Part shown: piece after piece, positions 49,766 through 60,124 of the stretch
How positions within the stretch are numbered: the stretch's first letter is position 1
Layout of the letters: every line of letters starts with the position of its first letter
Assembly (NCBI GenBank): GCA_905182255.1
Contig: CAJJAH010000001.1
Span: 1-64,000, forward strand
Length of the DNA stretch: 64,000 nucleotides
Direction: 5' to 3'
Source: Cryomorphaceae bacterium BACL11 MAG-121001-bin54
GTDB taxonomy: Bacteria; Bacteroidota; Bacteroidia; Flavobacteriales; BACL11
Translations under genes and position numbers: made by a program
The notes under the pieces: model-generated
Database searches by the model: none
The model's input: only the letters and a program-made list of their open reading frames with translations
What the model was told of the DNA's origin: nothing

Positions 49766-51709
49766 ATGATTAATATCACTCTTCCTGATGGAAGTATAAA
49801 ACAAGTAGAAGGTGGAACTTCCCCAATGGATATTGCTATGAGTATTTCTGAAGGACTAGCTCGAAATGTACTATCGGCTAGTGTAAATGGAGAAGTTTGG
49901 GATGCAAACCGATCTATCAATACAGATTCTACGCTTACCCTTCATACTTGGAACGATAAACAGGGGAAGATGAGTTTTTGGCATTCATCTGCACACATTA
50001 TGGCTGAAGCATTAGAAACACTTTACCCTGGAGTTAAATTAGGTATTGGCCCTGCAATTGATAATGGTTTTTACTATGATATTGATTTAGGTGATCAAGT
50101 TCTTTCATCAGATGAACTGCCAAAAATTGAGCAAAAAATGAAAGAGTTAGTTTCTCTGAAAATGTCATTTGAAAGAAAAGATGTTTCAAAAAAAGAAGCT
50201 ATTGCCTACTTTACCGAAAAAGGAGATGAGTACAAATTAGAATTATTAGAAGGGCTGGAAGATGGAAGTATTACTTTCTATACACAAGGTAATTTTACCG
50301 ATTTATGTAGAGGACCGCATATCCCATCTACCGGAAAAATAAAAGCAATTAAATTATTAAATATCGCAGGAGCATACTGGAGAGGAGATGAAAACCGTAA
50401 GCAACTTACCCGTATTTATGGCGTATCATTCCCTAAGCAAAAAGACCTTACTGCTCACCTTGAAATGTTAGAGGAAGCAAAAAAGCGTGACCACCGAAAA
50501 CTAGGTAAGGAAATGGAATTGTTTACTTTTTCCCAAAAAGTAGGGCAAGGTTTACCTTTATGGTTACCAAAAGGAGCTCAACTCCGTGAAAAATTAGAAA
50601 ATTTTCTTAAAAAAGCACAAACAAAAGCAGGTTATTTGCCTGTAATCACACCACATATTGGCCATAAGGATTTATATGTTTGTTCAGGGCATTACGAAAA
50701 GTATGGAGAGGATTCTTTTCAACCTATAAAAACTCCTAATGAAGGAGAGGAGTTTTTCCTAAAACCTATGAACTGCCCTCACCATTGTGAGATTTACAAA
50801 GCAAAACAATATTCTTACCGTGACTTACCTGTTCGTTTTGCAGAATTTGGTACTGTTTATCGTTACGAGCAATCAGGAGAACTACATGGATTAACTAGAG
50901 TTAGAGGGTTTACTCAAGATGACGCTCATTTATTTGTTCGTCCTGACCAAGTTAAACAAGAATTCATGTCGGTAATTGACTTGGTATTATATGTTTTCAA
51001 AGCCTTAGGATTTGAAGATTTTAAAGCTCAAATCTCTTTGCGCGACCCAGAAAATAAAATAAAATACATTGGTTCGGATGAAAATTGGGAAAAAGCAGAA
51101 TCATCCATTATTGAAGCAGCTGCTGAGAAAGGATTAGAAACAGTTATAGAATATGGTGAAGCCGCATTTTATGGCCCTAAGCTGGACTTTATGGTCAAAG
51201 ATGCTTTAGGTAGAGAGTGGCAATTAGGAACTATTCAAGTAGATTACAATTTACCAGAGCGTTTTGAACTAGAATATACAGGTGCAGACAACCAAAAACA
51301 TAGGCCAGTAATGATTCACAGAGCTCCATTCGGCTCTATGGAACGATTTGTTGCTGTATTAATCGAGCATTGTGGAGGTAATTTTCCCCTTTGGCTAGCA
51401 CCTGACCAATACATCATATTACCTATCAGCGAGAAATATCATGATTATGCCGAAAAAGTATCCCAATTATTAAAAAATTACGATATTTGCGGCCCGATTG
51501 ACCATAGGGCTGAAACTACCGGAAGAAAGATTAGAGATGCAGAAGTTTCAAAGATCCCTTACATCATTATAGTTGGCGAAAGAGAAGAAAATGATGGAAC
51601 TGTCTCGGTTCGTAAACATGGAGGTGAAGATTTAGGAAGCATTTCGGTTGATGGATTAGTAACAAGAATAACAGAAGAAATAGATAATTTAATAACTTTT
51701 AATAACTAA
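49766..51709 (+). CDS. thrS: Threonine--tRNA ligase
   Basis: Class II synthetase of 647 residues. TGS domain (about 1-62), editing domain with [11 protein letters not shown] (H-x3-H), the catalytic core with motif 2 [28 protein letters not shown] and zinc ligands (MNCPHH...), motif 3 [18 protein letters not shown], and C-terminal anticodon-binding domain. Full length. Charges tRNA-Thr and clears mischarged serine. First gene of the translation operon; infC begins 12 bases after its stop. Confidence 0.98.
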   Translation: MINITLPDGSIKQVEGGTSPMDIAMSISEGLARNVLSASVNGEVWDANRSINTDSTLTLHTWNDKQGKMSFWHSSAHIMAEALETLYPGVKLGIGPAIDNGFYYDIDLGDQVLSSDELPKIEQKMKELVSLKMSFERKDVSKKEAIAYFTEKGDEYKLELLEGLEDGSITFYTQGNFTDLCRGPHIPSTGKIKAIKLLNIAGAYWRGDENRKQLTRIYGVSFPKQKDLTAHLEMLEEAKKRDHRKLGKEMELFTFSQKVGQGLPLWLPKGAQLREKLENFLKKAQTKAGYLPVITPHIGHKDLYVCSGHYEKYGEDSFQPIKTPNEGEEFFLKPMNCPHHCEIYKAKQYSYRDLPVRFAEFGTVYRYEQSGELHGLTRVRGFTQDDAHLFVRPDQVKQEFMSVIDLVLYVFKALGFEDFKAQISLRDPENKIKYIGSDENWEKAESSIIEAAAEKGLETVIEYGEAAFYGPKLDFMVKDALGREWQLGTIQVDYNLPERFELEYTGADNQKHRPVMIHRAPFGSMERFVAVLIEHCGGNFPLWLAPDQYIILPISEKYHDYAEKVSQLLKNYDICGPIDHRAETTGRKIRDAEVSKIPYIIIVGEREENDGTVSVRKHGGEDLGSISVDGLVTRITEEIDNLITFNN

Positions 51710-51721
51710 AACGGTAACGCA

Positions 51722-52270
51722 ATCGCAAAAAAGAGACCATTCAGAGGTAGAGTAATAGAGAAAAAACTACACCGAACTAACAGAGAAATAACAGCCGCAT
51801 TCGTAAGAATGGTAGGTGAAGGAGGCGAACCAAATATTGTTTCGCTTGATGAGGCACTTAAAATTGCCAGAAACCTTAACTTAGATTTAGTAGAGATATC
51901 TCCGAAAGCTGAACCACCAGTTTGTAAAATAATAGATTACAAGAAGTTTATTTACGACCAGAAGAAGAAGCAAAAAGCAATCAAAAGTAAAGCACAAAAG
52001 GTTGTTATTAAAGAGTTAAGGTTTGGACCAAATACTGGAGAACATGATTTTGATTTTAAATTAAAACATGCAAAAAGTTTTTTAGATGATGGAGCAAAAG
52101 TAAAAGCATTTGTATTCTTTAGAGGTAGATCAATCATCTTTAAAGACAAAGGACAAATCTTGCTTTTAAGACTAGCACAAGCGCTAGAGGATATAGGTGT
52201 AGTTGAAACCATGCCAAAGCTTGATGGAAAAAAAATGATAATGATAATAGCACCAAAAAAGAAGAAATAA
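51722..52270 (+). CDS. infC: Translation initiation factor IF-3, apparent AUC start
   Basis: IF-3 of about 182 residues. The N-terminal RPFRGRVIEKKLHRTNREI aligns with the family opening and is encoded upstream of the first ATG (51809). Reading back from that ATG, the frame is open to the thrS stop at 51707-51709; the only near-cognate initiator there is ATC at 51722, giving (M)AKKRPFRGR. The linker GGEPNIVSLDEALKIARNLNLDLVEISPKAEPPVCKIIDY and the C-domain KELRFGPNTGEHDF are intact. IF-3 genes commonly use AUU; the rare AUC would keep the same autoregulation through initiator discrimination. Confidence 0.93.
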   Translation: MAKKRPFRGRVIEKKLHRTNREITAAFVRMVGEGGEPNIVSLDEALKIARNLNLDLVEISPKAEPPVCKIIDYKKFIYDQKKKQKAIKSKAQKVVIKELRFGPNTGEHDFDFKLKHAKSFLDDGAKVKAFVFFRGRSIIFKDKGQILLLRLAQALEDIGVVETMPKLDGKKMIMIIAPKKKK

Positions 52271-52284
52271 AATAAAGAAAAACA

Positions 52285-52479
52285 ATGCCAAAAATGAAAA
52301 CAAAGGCTGGAGCCAAGAAAAGATTCAAACTTACTGGTTCTGGTAAACTAAAAAGAAAGCATGCGTTTAAGTCACACATCTTAACTAAGAAAGAGACTAA
52401 ACAAAAGCACAACTTAACTAAAACAGGATTTGTATCAAAAGCTGATACAAAAAGTGTCAAGCTTCAGTTAGGTATCTAA
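52285..52479 (+). CDS. rpmI: 50S ribosomal protein L35
   Basis: Sixty-four residues beginning [20 protein letters not shown], with [20 protein letters not shown]; full-length L35. Lies 14 bases after infC and 86 bases before rplT, the conserved infC-rpmI-rplT order in which L20 controls expression in other bacteria. The C-terminus is slightly shorter than in many L35 proteins. Confidence 0.97.
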   Translation: MPKMKTKAGAKKRFKLTGSGKLKRKHAFKSHILTKKETKQKHNLTKTGFVSKADTKSVKLQLGI

Positions 52480-52565
52480 CAAAACAAATTAGGTTATTAA
52501 CCAGGTATATAGTTCAAACAAGGGCACAAAATTAAAAGCCACTATACACCAAAAAAAATTAAACT

Positions 52566-52910
52566 ATGCCAAGATCGGTCAATTCAGTAGCTGCAAAAGC
52601 TAGAAGAGGTAAAATTTTAAAAGCTGCCAAAGGATACTTTGGGAGAAGAAAAAACGTACATACAGTAGCAAAGAATGCTGTAGAAAAAGGAATGCAATAT
52701 GCATACCGTGATAGAAAAAATAAGAAAAGAACTTTCCGTGCATTATGGATTGCGAGAATTAATGCAGGAACAAGATTACATGGAATGTCTTACTCCCAGT
52801 TTATGGGTAAAATTCATGCTAACGGAATTGAGCTAAACAGAAAAGTTTTAGCTGATTTAGCAATGAATCATCCAGAGGCTTTCAAAGCAGTTTTAGATAA
52901 AATAAAATAA
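52566..52910 (+). CDS. rplT: 50S ribosomal protein L20
   Basis: A protein of 114 residues, the usual length for L20, with a long basic N-terminal helix ([18 protein letters not shown]) and the signature [20 protein letters not shown] and LWIARINAG. Early-assembly protein that binds 23S rRNA and can repress its own operon. The 86-base gap before it may hold a regulatory structure but I see no clear mimic of the 23S site. Followed by a strong terminator. Confidence 0.98.
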   Translation: MPRSVNSVAAKARRGKILKAAKGYFGRRKNVHTVAKNAVEKGMQYAYRDRKNKKRTFRALWIARINAGTRLHGMSYSQFMGKIHANGIELNRKVLADLAMNHPEAFKAVLDKIK

Positions 52911-52934
52911 ATTTTTTAGTTGGTGCTAAAAAAG

Positions 52935-52962
52935 AAAAGGCGAACATTTGTTCGCCTTTTTT
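52935..52962 (+). terminator. Rho-independent terminator after rplT
   Basis: A perfect 12-bp stem, AAAAGGCGAACA with TGTTCGCCTTTT, closed by a tiny loop and followed by T6. It lies 25 bases past the rplT stop and may also serve the convergent yqeY-like gene. Confidence 0.8.
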
Positions 52963-53006
52963 ATTATCTCTATTTTTTAAAACCTACTTATTATCTCAAA
53001 ATCTAA

Positions 53007-53453
53007 TTAGGAAAGTTCCTCTTTTACTAATTTAGAAATTAGCGAACCATCTGCCTTCCCATTCAATCTTCCCATTAAAGGTCCCATGCATTTTCCCATA
53101 TCAGCAGGTGATGATGCTCCAACCTTTGCAATCACTTCTTTAACAATCTTTCTCACTTCCTCCTCTCCCATCTGAGATGGCAAGTAAGGCTCAAGGTAAG
53201 CTAATTGATTTACTTCATCAATTACCAAGTCAGGTCTGTTTTGCTCTTCAAAAATTGTAGCAGAATCTTTTCTTTGCTTTACTAACTTAGCAATTAGCTT
53301 CAAAGAAACTTCATCAGAAACTGTTGCACTTCCATCCTTAGTTGCTTCTAACATGATAGCCGACTTTACCGCTCTAAGAGCAGCTAGTTTATCTACATTT
53401 CTGGATTTCATAGCATCTTTTATATCGCTTGTAATTTGGTCTTGTACGCTCAT
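53007..53453 (-). CDS. GatB/YqeY domain protein
   Basis: A protein of 148 residues with the YqeY helical fold: QITSDIKDAMKSRNVDKLAALRAVKSAIM, QRKDSATIFEEQNRPDL and the GKCMGPLMGRLNGKADGSLISKLV end. Related to the tail domain of GatB (Glu/Asp-tRNA amidotransferase), so an RNA-binding role is suspected. The start overlaps the TPR gene stop by 1 base. Often found with recA/TPR genes in Bacteroidota. Confidence 0.93.
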   Translation of the reverse strand: MSVQDQITSDIKDAMKSRNVDKLAALRAVKSAIMLEATKDGSATVSDEVSLKLIAKLVKQRKDSATIFEEQNRPDLVIDEVNQLAYLEPYLPSQMGEEEVRKIVKEVIAKVGASSPADMGKCMGPLMGRLNGKADGSLISKLVKEELS

Positions 53454-54475
53454 TATTTGTTATATTTTTTGTTTTTTAATTGCAATTGCTCTAAAGCTTC
53501 CACAGCAAAAGTATATTCAGGATTAATCTCTATTGCTCGTTTATAATCTATTTCCGCTTGCTTTATATTTCCTAAAGTTTCAAAACAATTTCCTCTGGAA
53601 TAATAGGCCTCAAAAAATTCAGAATTAGAATAAATAGCATCTGCAAAATTGTTAGAAGCTACATCAAAAAGCCCTAACTCCATGTGGATGAAACCAATAT
53701 TATAATGTCCGCTACTGTGGGTGAAATTAACTTTATGCAAATCGGCATAAGCCTCCAAGGCAGCATTCCAATCCATAATACTTTGATAAAATAAAGCCTT
53801 ATTATAAAGAGTCATCTCATCAGTAGAATCCAATTGCAAAGCATTATTATAATACAATACTGCGCTAGTATCTCCCTTAATATGAAAAATTTGTCCTAAC
53901 TGAACAAATCCTTCCTTAAACTCAGGATCAACATTTATAGAATTTCTAAAACAATTAATAGCATTATCATCTTGCCCTAATTGCTTAAAAGCATAGCCCA
54001 TTAACATATGAGTTTTTGCTTGGTTGTAGTCAATTTTTAATGAGGTATTAAAATAGTCAATAGCTTCTTTATATTTTGCATAAGCCAACATCAACTCTCC
54101 TAATAAGGCTTGAGGCCTTTGATCTTTATCATCTAACTCTATGGCTTTAGTTAAGTGGTTTTTCACTAATGAAGGATACTTTCCATTAGCATTGGGCCTT
54201 TTTGAAAGTTCAAAATAAATTTCAGCTACTGAATAATGAAAATCAGAATTTAGAGAGTCAATCTGCACACATTGATTTAAATCAAAAAGAGCAGATTCTA
54301 AATTATTAAGTTCCTTATTATAGTTAGCTCTATCTAATAATAAAATAGTATTACTTGGGTCATTTTGAATTGCTTCAGAAAGTAAAACAATTTCTGATTT
54401 TTCAGTAATATCTTTTTTACCCCCTGAACAAGCACACAATAAAAGAACCGAAAAAAATGCAATTTTATGCACCAT
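53453..54475 (-). CDS. TPR-repeat lipoprotein
   Basis: A protein of 340 residues: lipobox CAC after a short leader (LLLCACSGG), then roughly nine tetratricopeptide repeats (examples: TKAIELDDKDQRPQALLGEL, AINCFRNSINVDPEFKEGFV, YSNSEFFEAYYSRGNC, YKRAIEINPEYTFAVEALEQL). Outer-membrane or periplasmic scaffold; in Bacteroidota such lipoproteins support assembly or gliding complexes, but nothing here assigns this one. Located 6 bases after recA on the same strand. Confidence 0.9.
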   Translation of the reverse strand: MVHKIAFFSVLLLCACSGGKKDITEKSEIVLLSEAIQNDPSNTILLLDRANYNKELNNLESALFDLNQCVQIDSLNSDFHYSVAEIYFELSKRPNANGKYPSLVKNHLTKAIELDDKDQRPQALLGELMLAYAKYKEAIDYFNTSLKIDYNQAKTHMLMGYAFKQLGQDDNAINCFRNSINVDPEFKEGFVQLGQIFHIKGDTSAVLYYNNALQLDSTDEMTLYNKALFYQSIMDWNAALEAYADLHKVNFTHSSGHYNIGFIHMELGLFDVASNNFADAIYSNSEFFEAYYSRGNCFETLGNIKQAEIDYKRAIEINPEYTFAVEALEQLQLKNKKYNK

Positions 54476-54481
54476 CAGTAT

Positions 54482-55483
54482 TTATTCTTGAGTTAATGCT
54501 TCTTTAATTTTTATTTCAATTTCCTGAGCAAGCTCTGGGTTATCAGCAATCATTTGTTTTACAGCATCACGACCCTGCCCTAGCTTTGTATCACCATAAC
54601 TAAACCAAGAACCTGATTTATTAACAACATCTAAGTCTACTGCCTTATCCAACACCTCTCCAGAACGTGAAATCCCTTCACCAAACATAATGTCAAATTC
54701 AACTTTTCTAAAAGGTGGAGCGACTTTATTCTTTACAACTTTCACTCTAGTTCTGTTACCAATAATATCTTCACCATTCTTAATAGCACCAATTCTTCTA
54801 ATATCTAAACGAATTGAAGAATAAAACTTAAGAGCGTTACCTCCAGTAGTTGTTTCTGGATTTCCAAACATAACACCAATCTTCATTCTAATCTGGTTAA
54901 TAAATATAACTGTACATTGTGTTTTACTAATTGTAGCGGTAAGCTTTCTAAGTGCTTGAGACATTAAACGAGCATGAAGTCCCATTTTGGAATCACCCAT
55001 TTCTCCTTCAATTTCTGATTTTGGTGTAAGTGCAGCGACTGAATCAATCACTACTAAATCTACCGCTCCAGAACTAATTAAATGATCAGCAATCTCTAAC
55101 GCTTGCTCACCATTATCCGGCTGAGAAATATAAAGGTTATCAACATCAACACCCAAATTTTTAGCATATGCAGCATCAAAAGCATGTTCAGCATCAATAA
55201 AAGCAGCTATTCCACCTTGCTTTTGTACTTCAGCAATTGCATGGATTGTTAAAGTTGTTTTTCCTGAAGATTCAGGGCCATAAATTTCAATTACTCTTCC
55301 TCTAGGATAACCACCTATACCAAGAGCTAAATCCAACCCAATTGAACCAGTTGGTATTGCTTCAATATCTTCAACTACCCTATCACCTAACTTCATTACT
55401 ACCCCTTTTCCGTAAGATTTTTCTAACTTACCTAAAGTAAGTTCTAATGCTTTTAATTTTGCGCTTTGGTCTTTTTTACTCAT
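54482..55483 (-). CDS. recA: Recombinase RecA
   Basis: About 333 residues. Walker [11 protein letters not shown] near residues 60-69, MAW region [11 protein letters not shown]1 [23 protein letters not shown], and [20 protein letters not shown]. Forms ATP-dependent filaments on single-stranded DNA for strand exchange and SOS induction. I take ATG 55483 ([14 protein letters not shown]); the frame is open further upstream to 55522 but that extension has no homology. No lexA nearby. Confidence 0.98.
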   Translation of the reverse strand: MSKKDQSAKLKALELTLGKLEKSYGKGVVMKLGDRVVEDIEAIPTGSIGLDLALGIGGYPRGRVIEIYGPESSGKTTLTIHAIAEVQKQGGIAAFIDAEHAFDAAYAKNLGVDVDNLYISQPDNGEQALEIADHLISSGAVDLVVIDSVAALTPKSEIEGEMGDSKMGLHARLMSQALRKLTATISKTQCTVIFINQIRMKIGVMFGNPETTTGGNALKFYSSIRLDIRRIGAIKNGEDIIGNRTRVKVVKNKVAPPFRKVEFDIMFGEGISRSGEVLDKAVDLDVVNKSGSWFSYGDTKLGQGRDAVKQMIADNPELAQEIEIKIKEALTQE

Positions 55484-55548
55484 ATCAATAATTTTATACA
55501 AATTAGAGGAATTATCTAACAAACATCAAAAAAAGGAAGGTAGTTTTA

Positions 55549-56194
55549 TTAACAAATTTGCTTTTTTGAGAAATACTTGCAAATAGATGTAATACTACAT
55601 CTTTTGCACTCAGGGCTTCTTGCTTTGCAAAGGTATCTTCCGTGCAATATCAACCAATGGTGCGCAATATTTAATTTCTCTTTTGGGAAAGTTTTTAATA
55701 ATTGTAATTCCGCTTGCAAAGGATTTTTAGCATTAGTGGTAAGACCAATTCTATCGGCAACTCTAAACACATGAGTATCCACCGGCATAGCTGGAATATC
55801 AAAATAAACCGAACCTACTACATTAGCAGTCTTCCTACCTACGCCAGGTAATTTTTGTAAATCTTCAATATTTGATGGAATTTGAGCATTAAAATCTTTT
55901 ATTAACATTTTTGCCATTCCTGACAAATGCTTTGCTTTATTTCTTGGGTAAGTACAAGATTTAATCAAATCAAAAATTGCATCTATTGAGGATTCAGCCA
56001 TAATTTCTGGTGTTGGCATCTCTCTAAATAAATCCTTAGTGATTATATTAACGCGCTTGTCCGTGCATTGTGCTGAAAGTAATACAGCAACAGTTAGTTC
56101 AAAAACATTCGTATAGTCAAGTTCTGTTTTTGCTTCAGGCATATGCTCAGAAAAATGAGCTATAAAGAACTTGTGTTCTCTCTTTTTTATTCAC
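55549..56194 (-). CDS. nth: Endonuclease III, 5' end frame-disrupted
   Basis: DNA glycosylase/AP lyase of about 215 residues if complete. HhH motif LPGVGRKTANVVGS, catalytic Lys within VLLSAQCTDKRVN-to-HhH region and Asp in MPVDTHVFRVADRIGL, and the [4Fe-4S] loop CKARSPECKRCSITSIC. The uninterrupted frame begins only at ATG 56142, omitting a conserved N-terminal helix. That helix (KREHKFFIAHFSEHMPEAK...) is readable upstream in frame but has no initiator; removing one base from the T6 run at 56183-56188 joins it to GTG 56194. So the true gene probably starts at 56194 with an indel artefact. Removes oxidised pyrimidines. Confidence 0.92.
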
Positions 56195-56212
56195 AAAACA
56201 AAAATAAAAAAT

Positions 56213-56236
56213 AAAAGAGGCCTCTCGATCTCTTTT
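56213..56236 (-). terminator. Hairpin after the 67-residue protein gene
   Basis: The minus strand shows a 7-bp stem, AAAAGAG with CTCTTTT, a 10-base loop and a short T run, 16 bases past the stop at 56252. Confidence 0.45.
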
Positions 56237-56251
56237 ACTAACCAAAACCAC

Positions 56252-56455
56252 CTAGTTCAACGAAATTAGAATTTTATCTTTAGACTTTGTCCTAATTGCT
56301 TTCACTGAACTTGCGTACGCAAGAATAGTATCTGTAGTTTCTTTTTTGGGTCCAATCTGACTTTCAGAAAGGATGCTGTGTACCGATTTGTCAAATAAAG
56401 TATATTCCTCTCTTAACAGACGGTTCCACATTTTTAAAGTAGATTTTTTGCTCAT
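56252..56455 (-). CDS. Small protein of unknown function downstream of sigma factor
   Basis: Sixty-seven residues, soluble, basic N-terminus SKKSTLKMWNRLLREEYTLF and a C-terminal half ending KSKDKILISLN. No family recognised. It lies about 75 bases downstream of the sigma-factor stop on the same strand and precedes its own hairpin, so co-expression with the sigma factor is possible. Too few features to predict whether it could be an anti-sigma protein; it has no transmembrane segment. Confidence 0.55.
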   Translation of the reverse strand: MSKKSTLKMWNRLLREEYTLFDKSVHSILSESQIGPKKETTDTILAYASSVKAIRTKSKDKILISLN

Positions 56456-56529
56456 ATAGTATTTTTTTTAATTTCATTACACACTAAAATGAACGCAATA
56501 CCCTACTTTATATTATCTAAACTTAAATT

Positions 56530-57118
56530 TTATTTCACTTGCAAATCAATATGCTGCTTTTCGGCTAACTTTCTAAGATTGATTAAGGCATAACGCATCC
56601 TACCTAAAGCTGTATTAATACTTGAATTCGGTTAAATCTGAAATTTCCTTAAATGATAAATCTTCAAAATATCTCATCTTTAACACTTCTTTCTGATCAT
56701 TAGGCAACTGCTCAATCAATATCTTTAAATCGGAATGCACTTGTGTTTGCATCATTATTTCCTCCTGATTTTTACTTCCATCATCTATCACATCAAAAAT
56801 ATCAAATTCTGAAGTCGGTCTTATCTTTCTCATTTTTGACTCCTTTCTGAAATGATCAATCACTAAATTATGAGAGATACGCATCATCCAAGGCAAAAAC
56901 TTACCTTCCTCATTGTACTTTCCTTTTTGTAAGGAGTTAATCACTTTAATAAAGGTATCCTGAAAGATATCTTCAGTAATATCACGATTTTTAACTTTAG
57001 ACATAATAAAGGCAAATACTCTGCTTTTATGTCTACTTAATAAAACCTCAAATGATTTATTATCACCATTTAAAAAATTTTGTACTAATACTTTATCTGA
57101 GAAATTGTCTAACAACAT
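56530..57118 (-). CDS. RNA polymerase sigma-70 family (ECF-like), 3' frame break
   Basis: About 195 residues. Sigma region 2: LLDNFSDKVLVQNFLNGDNKSFEVL, DITEDIFQDTFIKV and FLPWMMRISHNLVIDHFRKE. Region 4: IEQLPNDQKEVLKMRYFEDLSFKEISDLT. The frame stops early at 56615 (…TEFKY). A one-base deletion near 56625-56628 restores the rest of the helix-turn-helix, NTALGRMRYALINLRKLAEK, ending at 56530, which completes region 4. ECF-like group without a visible anti-sigma gene. Divergent from uvrA. Confidence 0.86.
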
Positions 57119-57246
57119 ATACTTTTTTTTAGTTAATAAGAATTTAAAAGTAAATGTGTGACTATAGGCGATTATATTGTTAATTAATTGAGCTTAATAT
57201 TCGTCAAATTTAGTAAAACAATTTTAAATATCCAAATCTTATTTCT

Positions 57247-57254
57247 TAGCTTTG
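57247..57254 (+). promoter_or_regulatory. Bacteroidota -7 box before uvrA
   Basis: TAGCTTTG, an exact TAnnTTTG match, 18 bases before the uvrA ATG at 57273. The 154-base divergent gap also serves the sigma-factor gene. Confidence 0.45.
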
Positions 57255-57272
57255 CAAATTGTGTAAAATTAG

Positions 57273-60049
57273 ATGACTAAAAAACAAATAAGTAGTTCCG
57301 ATAATATTGTGATTAGAGGCGCACGCGTGCACAACCTTAAAAACATCTCAATTAACCTCCCAAAAGACAAGCTAATTGTTATTTCTGGAGTATCAGGTAG
57401 TGGTAAATCGTCATTAGCCTTTGACACTTTGTTTGCTGAAGGGCAAAGACGCTACATTGAAAGCTCTATCTTCATATGCCCGTCAATTCCTTGGAAAATT
57501 ACAGAAACCAGATGTAGATGAGATACTTGGAATTTGCCCTGCAATTGCTATTGAACAGAAAACAACTACCAATAATCCTAGGTCAACCATTGGTACAAGT
57601 ACCGAAATATACGATTATCTGAAACTCCTGTTTGCTAGAGTGGGGAAAACAATTTCACCAATTTCAGGAGAACAAGTAAAACGCCAACAAGTAAGCGATG
57701 TTGTTGACTTTATTACAAAACAGAAAAGAGAAGAAACGGTAATTATATCCGCTAACTATAATGGGGAGAGAAAACAGCAGCATTCTTGCTAGCTTTAAGG
57801 CAACAAGGTTTCTCTCGTATAATATATCAAGGACAAGTAACGAAAATAAAAGACTTACTTAAGAATGAAACAAAGGTATCAAATAGTAATATACAAGTTG
57901 TAATTGATCGTATAATTATTAATGACACAGATATTGAAGCTAGAATTGCTGATTCTGTACAAACTGCCTTTTTTGAAGGAAATGGAGAATGTAATATTTT
58001 AATCCAATCAAAAAAATTACCATTTCTCTAATAAATTTGAATTGGACGGAATACAATTTGAAAAACCAACCACTCATTTTTTTGCATTCAATAATCCTTA
58101 TGGAGCTTGTCGTAAGTGCGAAGGTTTTGGATCCATTCTTGGCATTGACAAAAAGAAAGTAATAATTAATGAGAAACTTATCTGTTTATCAAGGTGTTGT
58201 ATGCTGTTGGGGTGGTGAAAAGCTAAGTAAATGGAAAGAACGATTTATTATTCGTTCCTCAAAATTTGATTTCCCAGTACACAGACCATACAATGAGCTA
58301 ACAGAGGAAGAAAAAGATATCCTTTGGGACGGAAAAGGAAAGTGTAAAGGAATACATCAGTTTTTCCAGAAATTAGAAAGCCAAAAATATAAAATACAAA
58401 ACAGAGTTCTTATTGCTAGATATAGAGGAAAAACAAATTGTGATGAATGTGATGGATCCCGTTTAAGAAAAGACGCTCTATATGTAAAAGTTTCAGGAAA
58501 AAGTATAGCTGATATTATAAAGATGAATATTGAACAAGCACTTTTATTCTTCAAAGGCATAAAGCTAGATACTAATGATCATAAAGTTAGTCAGAGACTA
58601 ACACAAGAAATCACAAGCAGATTACACTATTTAAATGAAGTGGGACTGAGCTATCTTACATTAGATAGGAAATCAAATACGTTATCAGGTGGAGAGTCTC
58701 AAAGAATTAATCTTGCTACTTCTATTGGAAGCTCATTAGTAGGCGCCATGTATATATTAGATGAACCAAGTATTGGATTACATTCCAAGGATACTGAACG
58801 ACTTATCAAAATATTGAAAGAACTAAGAGATATTGGCAATACAGTTATAGTTGTTGAGCATGATGAAGAAATAATGGAACAGGCTGACCAAATTATTGAT
58901 ATTGGCCCTAAAGCAGGAATTCATGGTGGAGAGATTATTTTCCAAGGAAAATTAAAAGATATTTATAAAGAGAGAAAAAGCTTAACCACTCAATATCTTG
59001 CTGGAAAATTAGAAATTGCTGTTCCTAAGAAAAGAAGAAGAAATAAAGACAGTATTATTATTGATGGAATTAAGAAACACAACCTAAAAAATATAAGTAT
59101 TAAGTTTCCTTTAAACGGACTCACTTTAATTACTGGGATGAGTGGTTCAGGAAAATCTACATTAGTAAGAGATGTATTAAAACCAGCTTTAAATACACAC
59201 TTTGGAAATTTTAGCAAAAAAAATAAGAATTACGAAAATATAAGCATCAATACAAAAAACCTAACTAAATTGGAGTTTATTGACCAAAACCCTATTGGAA
59301 AATCGTCAAGATCTAACCCTGCAACTTACATAAAAGTATATGATGATATTAGAAAACTTTTTGCTAGACAACCTTTAGCTGAAAATAGAAAATACAAAAT
59401 AGGGTTCTTCTCTTTTAACGTTGAAGGTGGTAGATGTGAACAATGTAAAGGGGAAGGAGAAACAACTGTAGAAATGCAGTTTATGGCAGATGTGCATTTA
59501 GAATGTGAACACTGTAAAGGTAAGCGTTTTAAAAAAGAAATATTAGAGATAAAAGTTGGAGATAAAAATATATCGGATATCTTAAACTTATCCGTTTATG
59601 AAGCTATTGAGTTTTTTGAAAGCAATAATGAAACAAGTATTGCACGAAAATTAAAGCCCTTACAAGATGTTGGATTGAACTATATAAAACTTGGGCAATC
59701 CTCCAATACATTAAGTGGTGGTGAAGCGCAAAGAATAAAATTAGCTTCATTTTTAGGCAAAGGAAATACGCCTGAAAAAACATTATTTATCTTTGATGAA
59801 CCAACTACAGGTTTACATTTTCATGATATAAATAAACTTCTTAATTCCTTTTATGCACTTATTGATAAAGGCCATTCAATAGTTTGCATTGAACATAATT
59901 TGGATGTAATAAAATGTGCTGATTGGATAATTGATCTCGGTCCTGAAGGGGGTGACAAAGGAGGGGATATTATATTTGAAGGAACACCTGAAGAAATTGT
60001 AAACTGTAAAGAATCAATTACTGGACAGTTTCTTAAAAAGAAACTTTAA
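57273..60049 (+). pseudogene. uvrA: Excinuclease ABC subunit UvrA, frame-disrupted
   Basis: A UvrA of about 925 residues whose frame changes four times: near 57461-57468 (ESS then [10 protein letters not shown]), near 57763-57766 (G4 run; resumes AAFLLALRQQGFSRI), within the A7 run at 58010-58016 (resumes YHFSNKFELDGIQFEKP), and near 58174-58181 (INEKL then SVYQGVVCCWGGEKL). From 58169 to 60049 the frame is clean. Both ABC modules are recognisable: Walker [16 protein letters not shown] and GMSGSGKSTLVRDV, signatures LSGGESQRI and LSGGEAQRI, and zinc-finger pairs CRKCEGFG, CDECDGSR, CEQCKGEG and CEHCKG. UvrA recognises bulky DNA lesions with UvrB. Likely sequencing error; if real, nucleotide excision repair would be lost. 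Confidence 0.9.
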
Positions 60050-60062
60050 TTCTTTATTATGT

Positions 60063-60098
60063 AAAAGAAAGGCCGAGTATATACTCGACCTTTCTTTT
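60063..60098. terminator. Bidirectional terminator between uvrA and the secreted-protein operon
   Basis: A long hairpin: AAAAGAAAGG then CGAGTA pairs with TACTCG then CCTTTCTTTT, with one C/A mismatch and a two-base loop (TA). It is A-rich on one flank and T-rich on the other, so it can stop both uvrA (+) and the minus-strand operon. Confidence 0.8.
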
Positions 60099-60124
60099 AA
60101 TTTTAATATTATTTAAAGGTTACA

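Noticed and set aside
56140-56142. ATG 56142 as the true start of nth
   Set aside because: Conserved N-terminal residues continue upstream in the same frame, so this would truncate a helix found in the family; the start is more likely at 56194 with an indel.
57421-58031. Separate short genes between 57.4 and 58.0 kb
   Set aside because: They are pieces of uvrA in different frames, not independent genes; each matches a successive UvrA segment.
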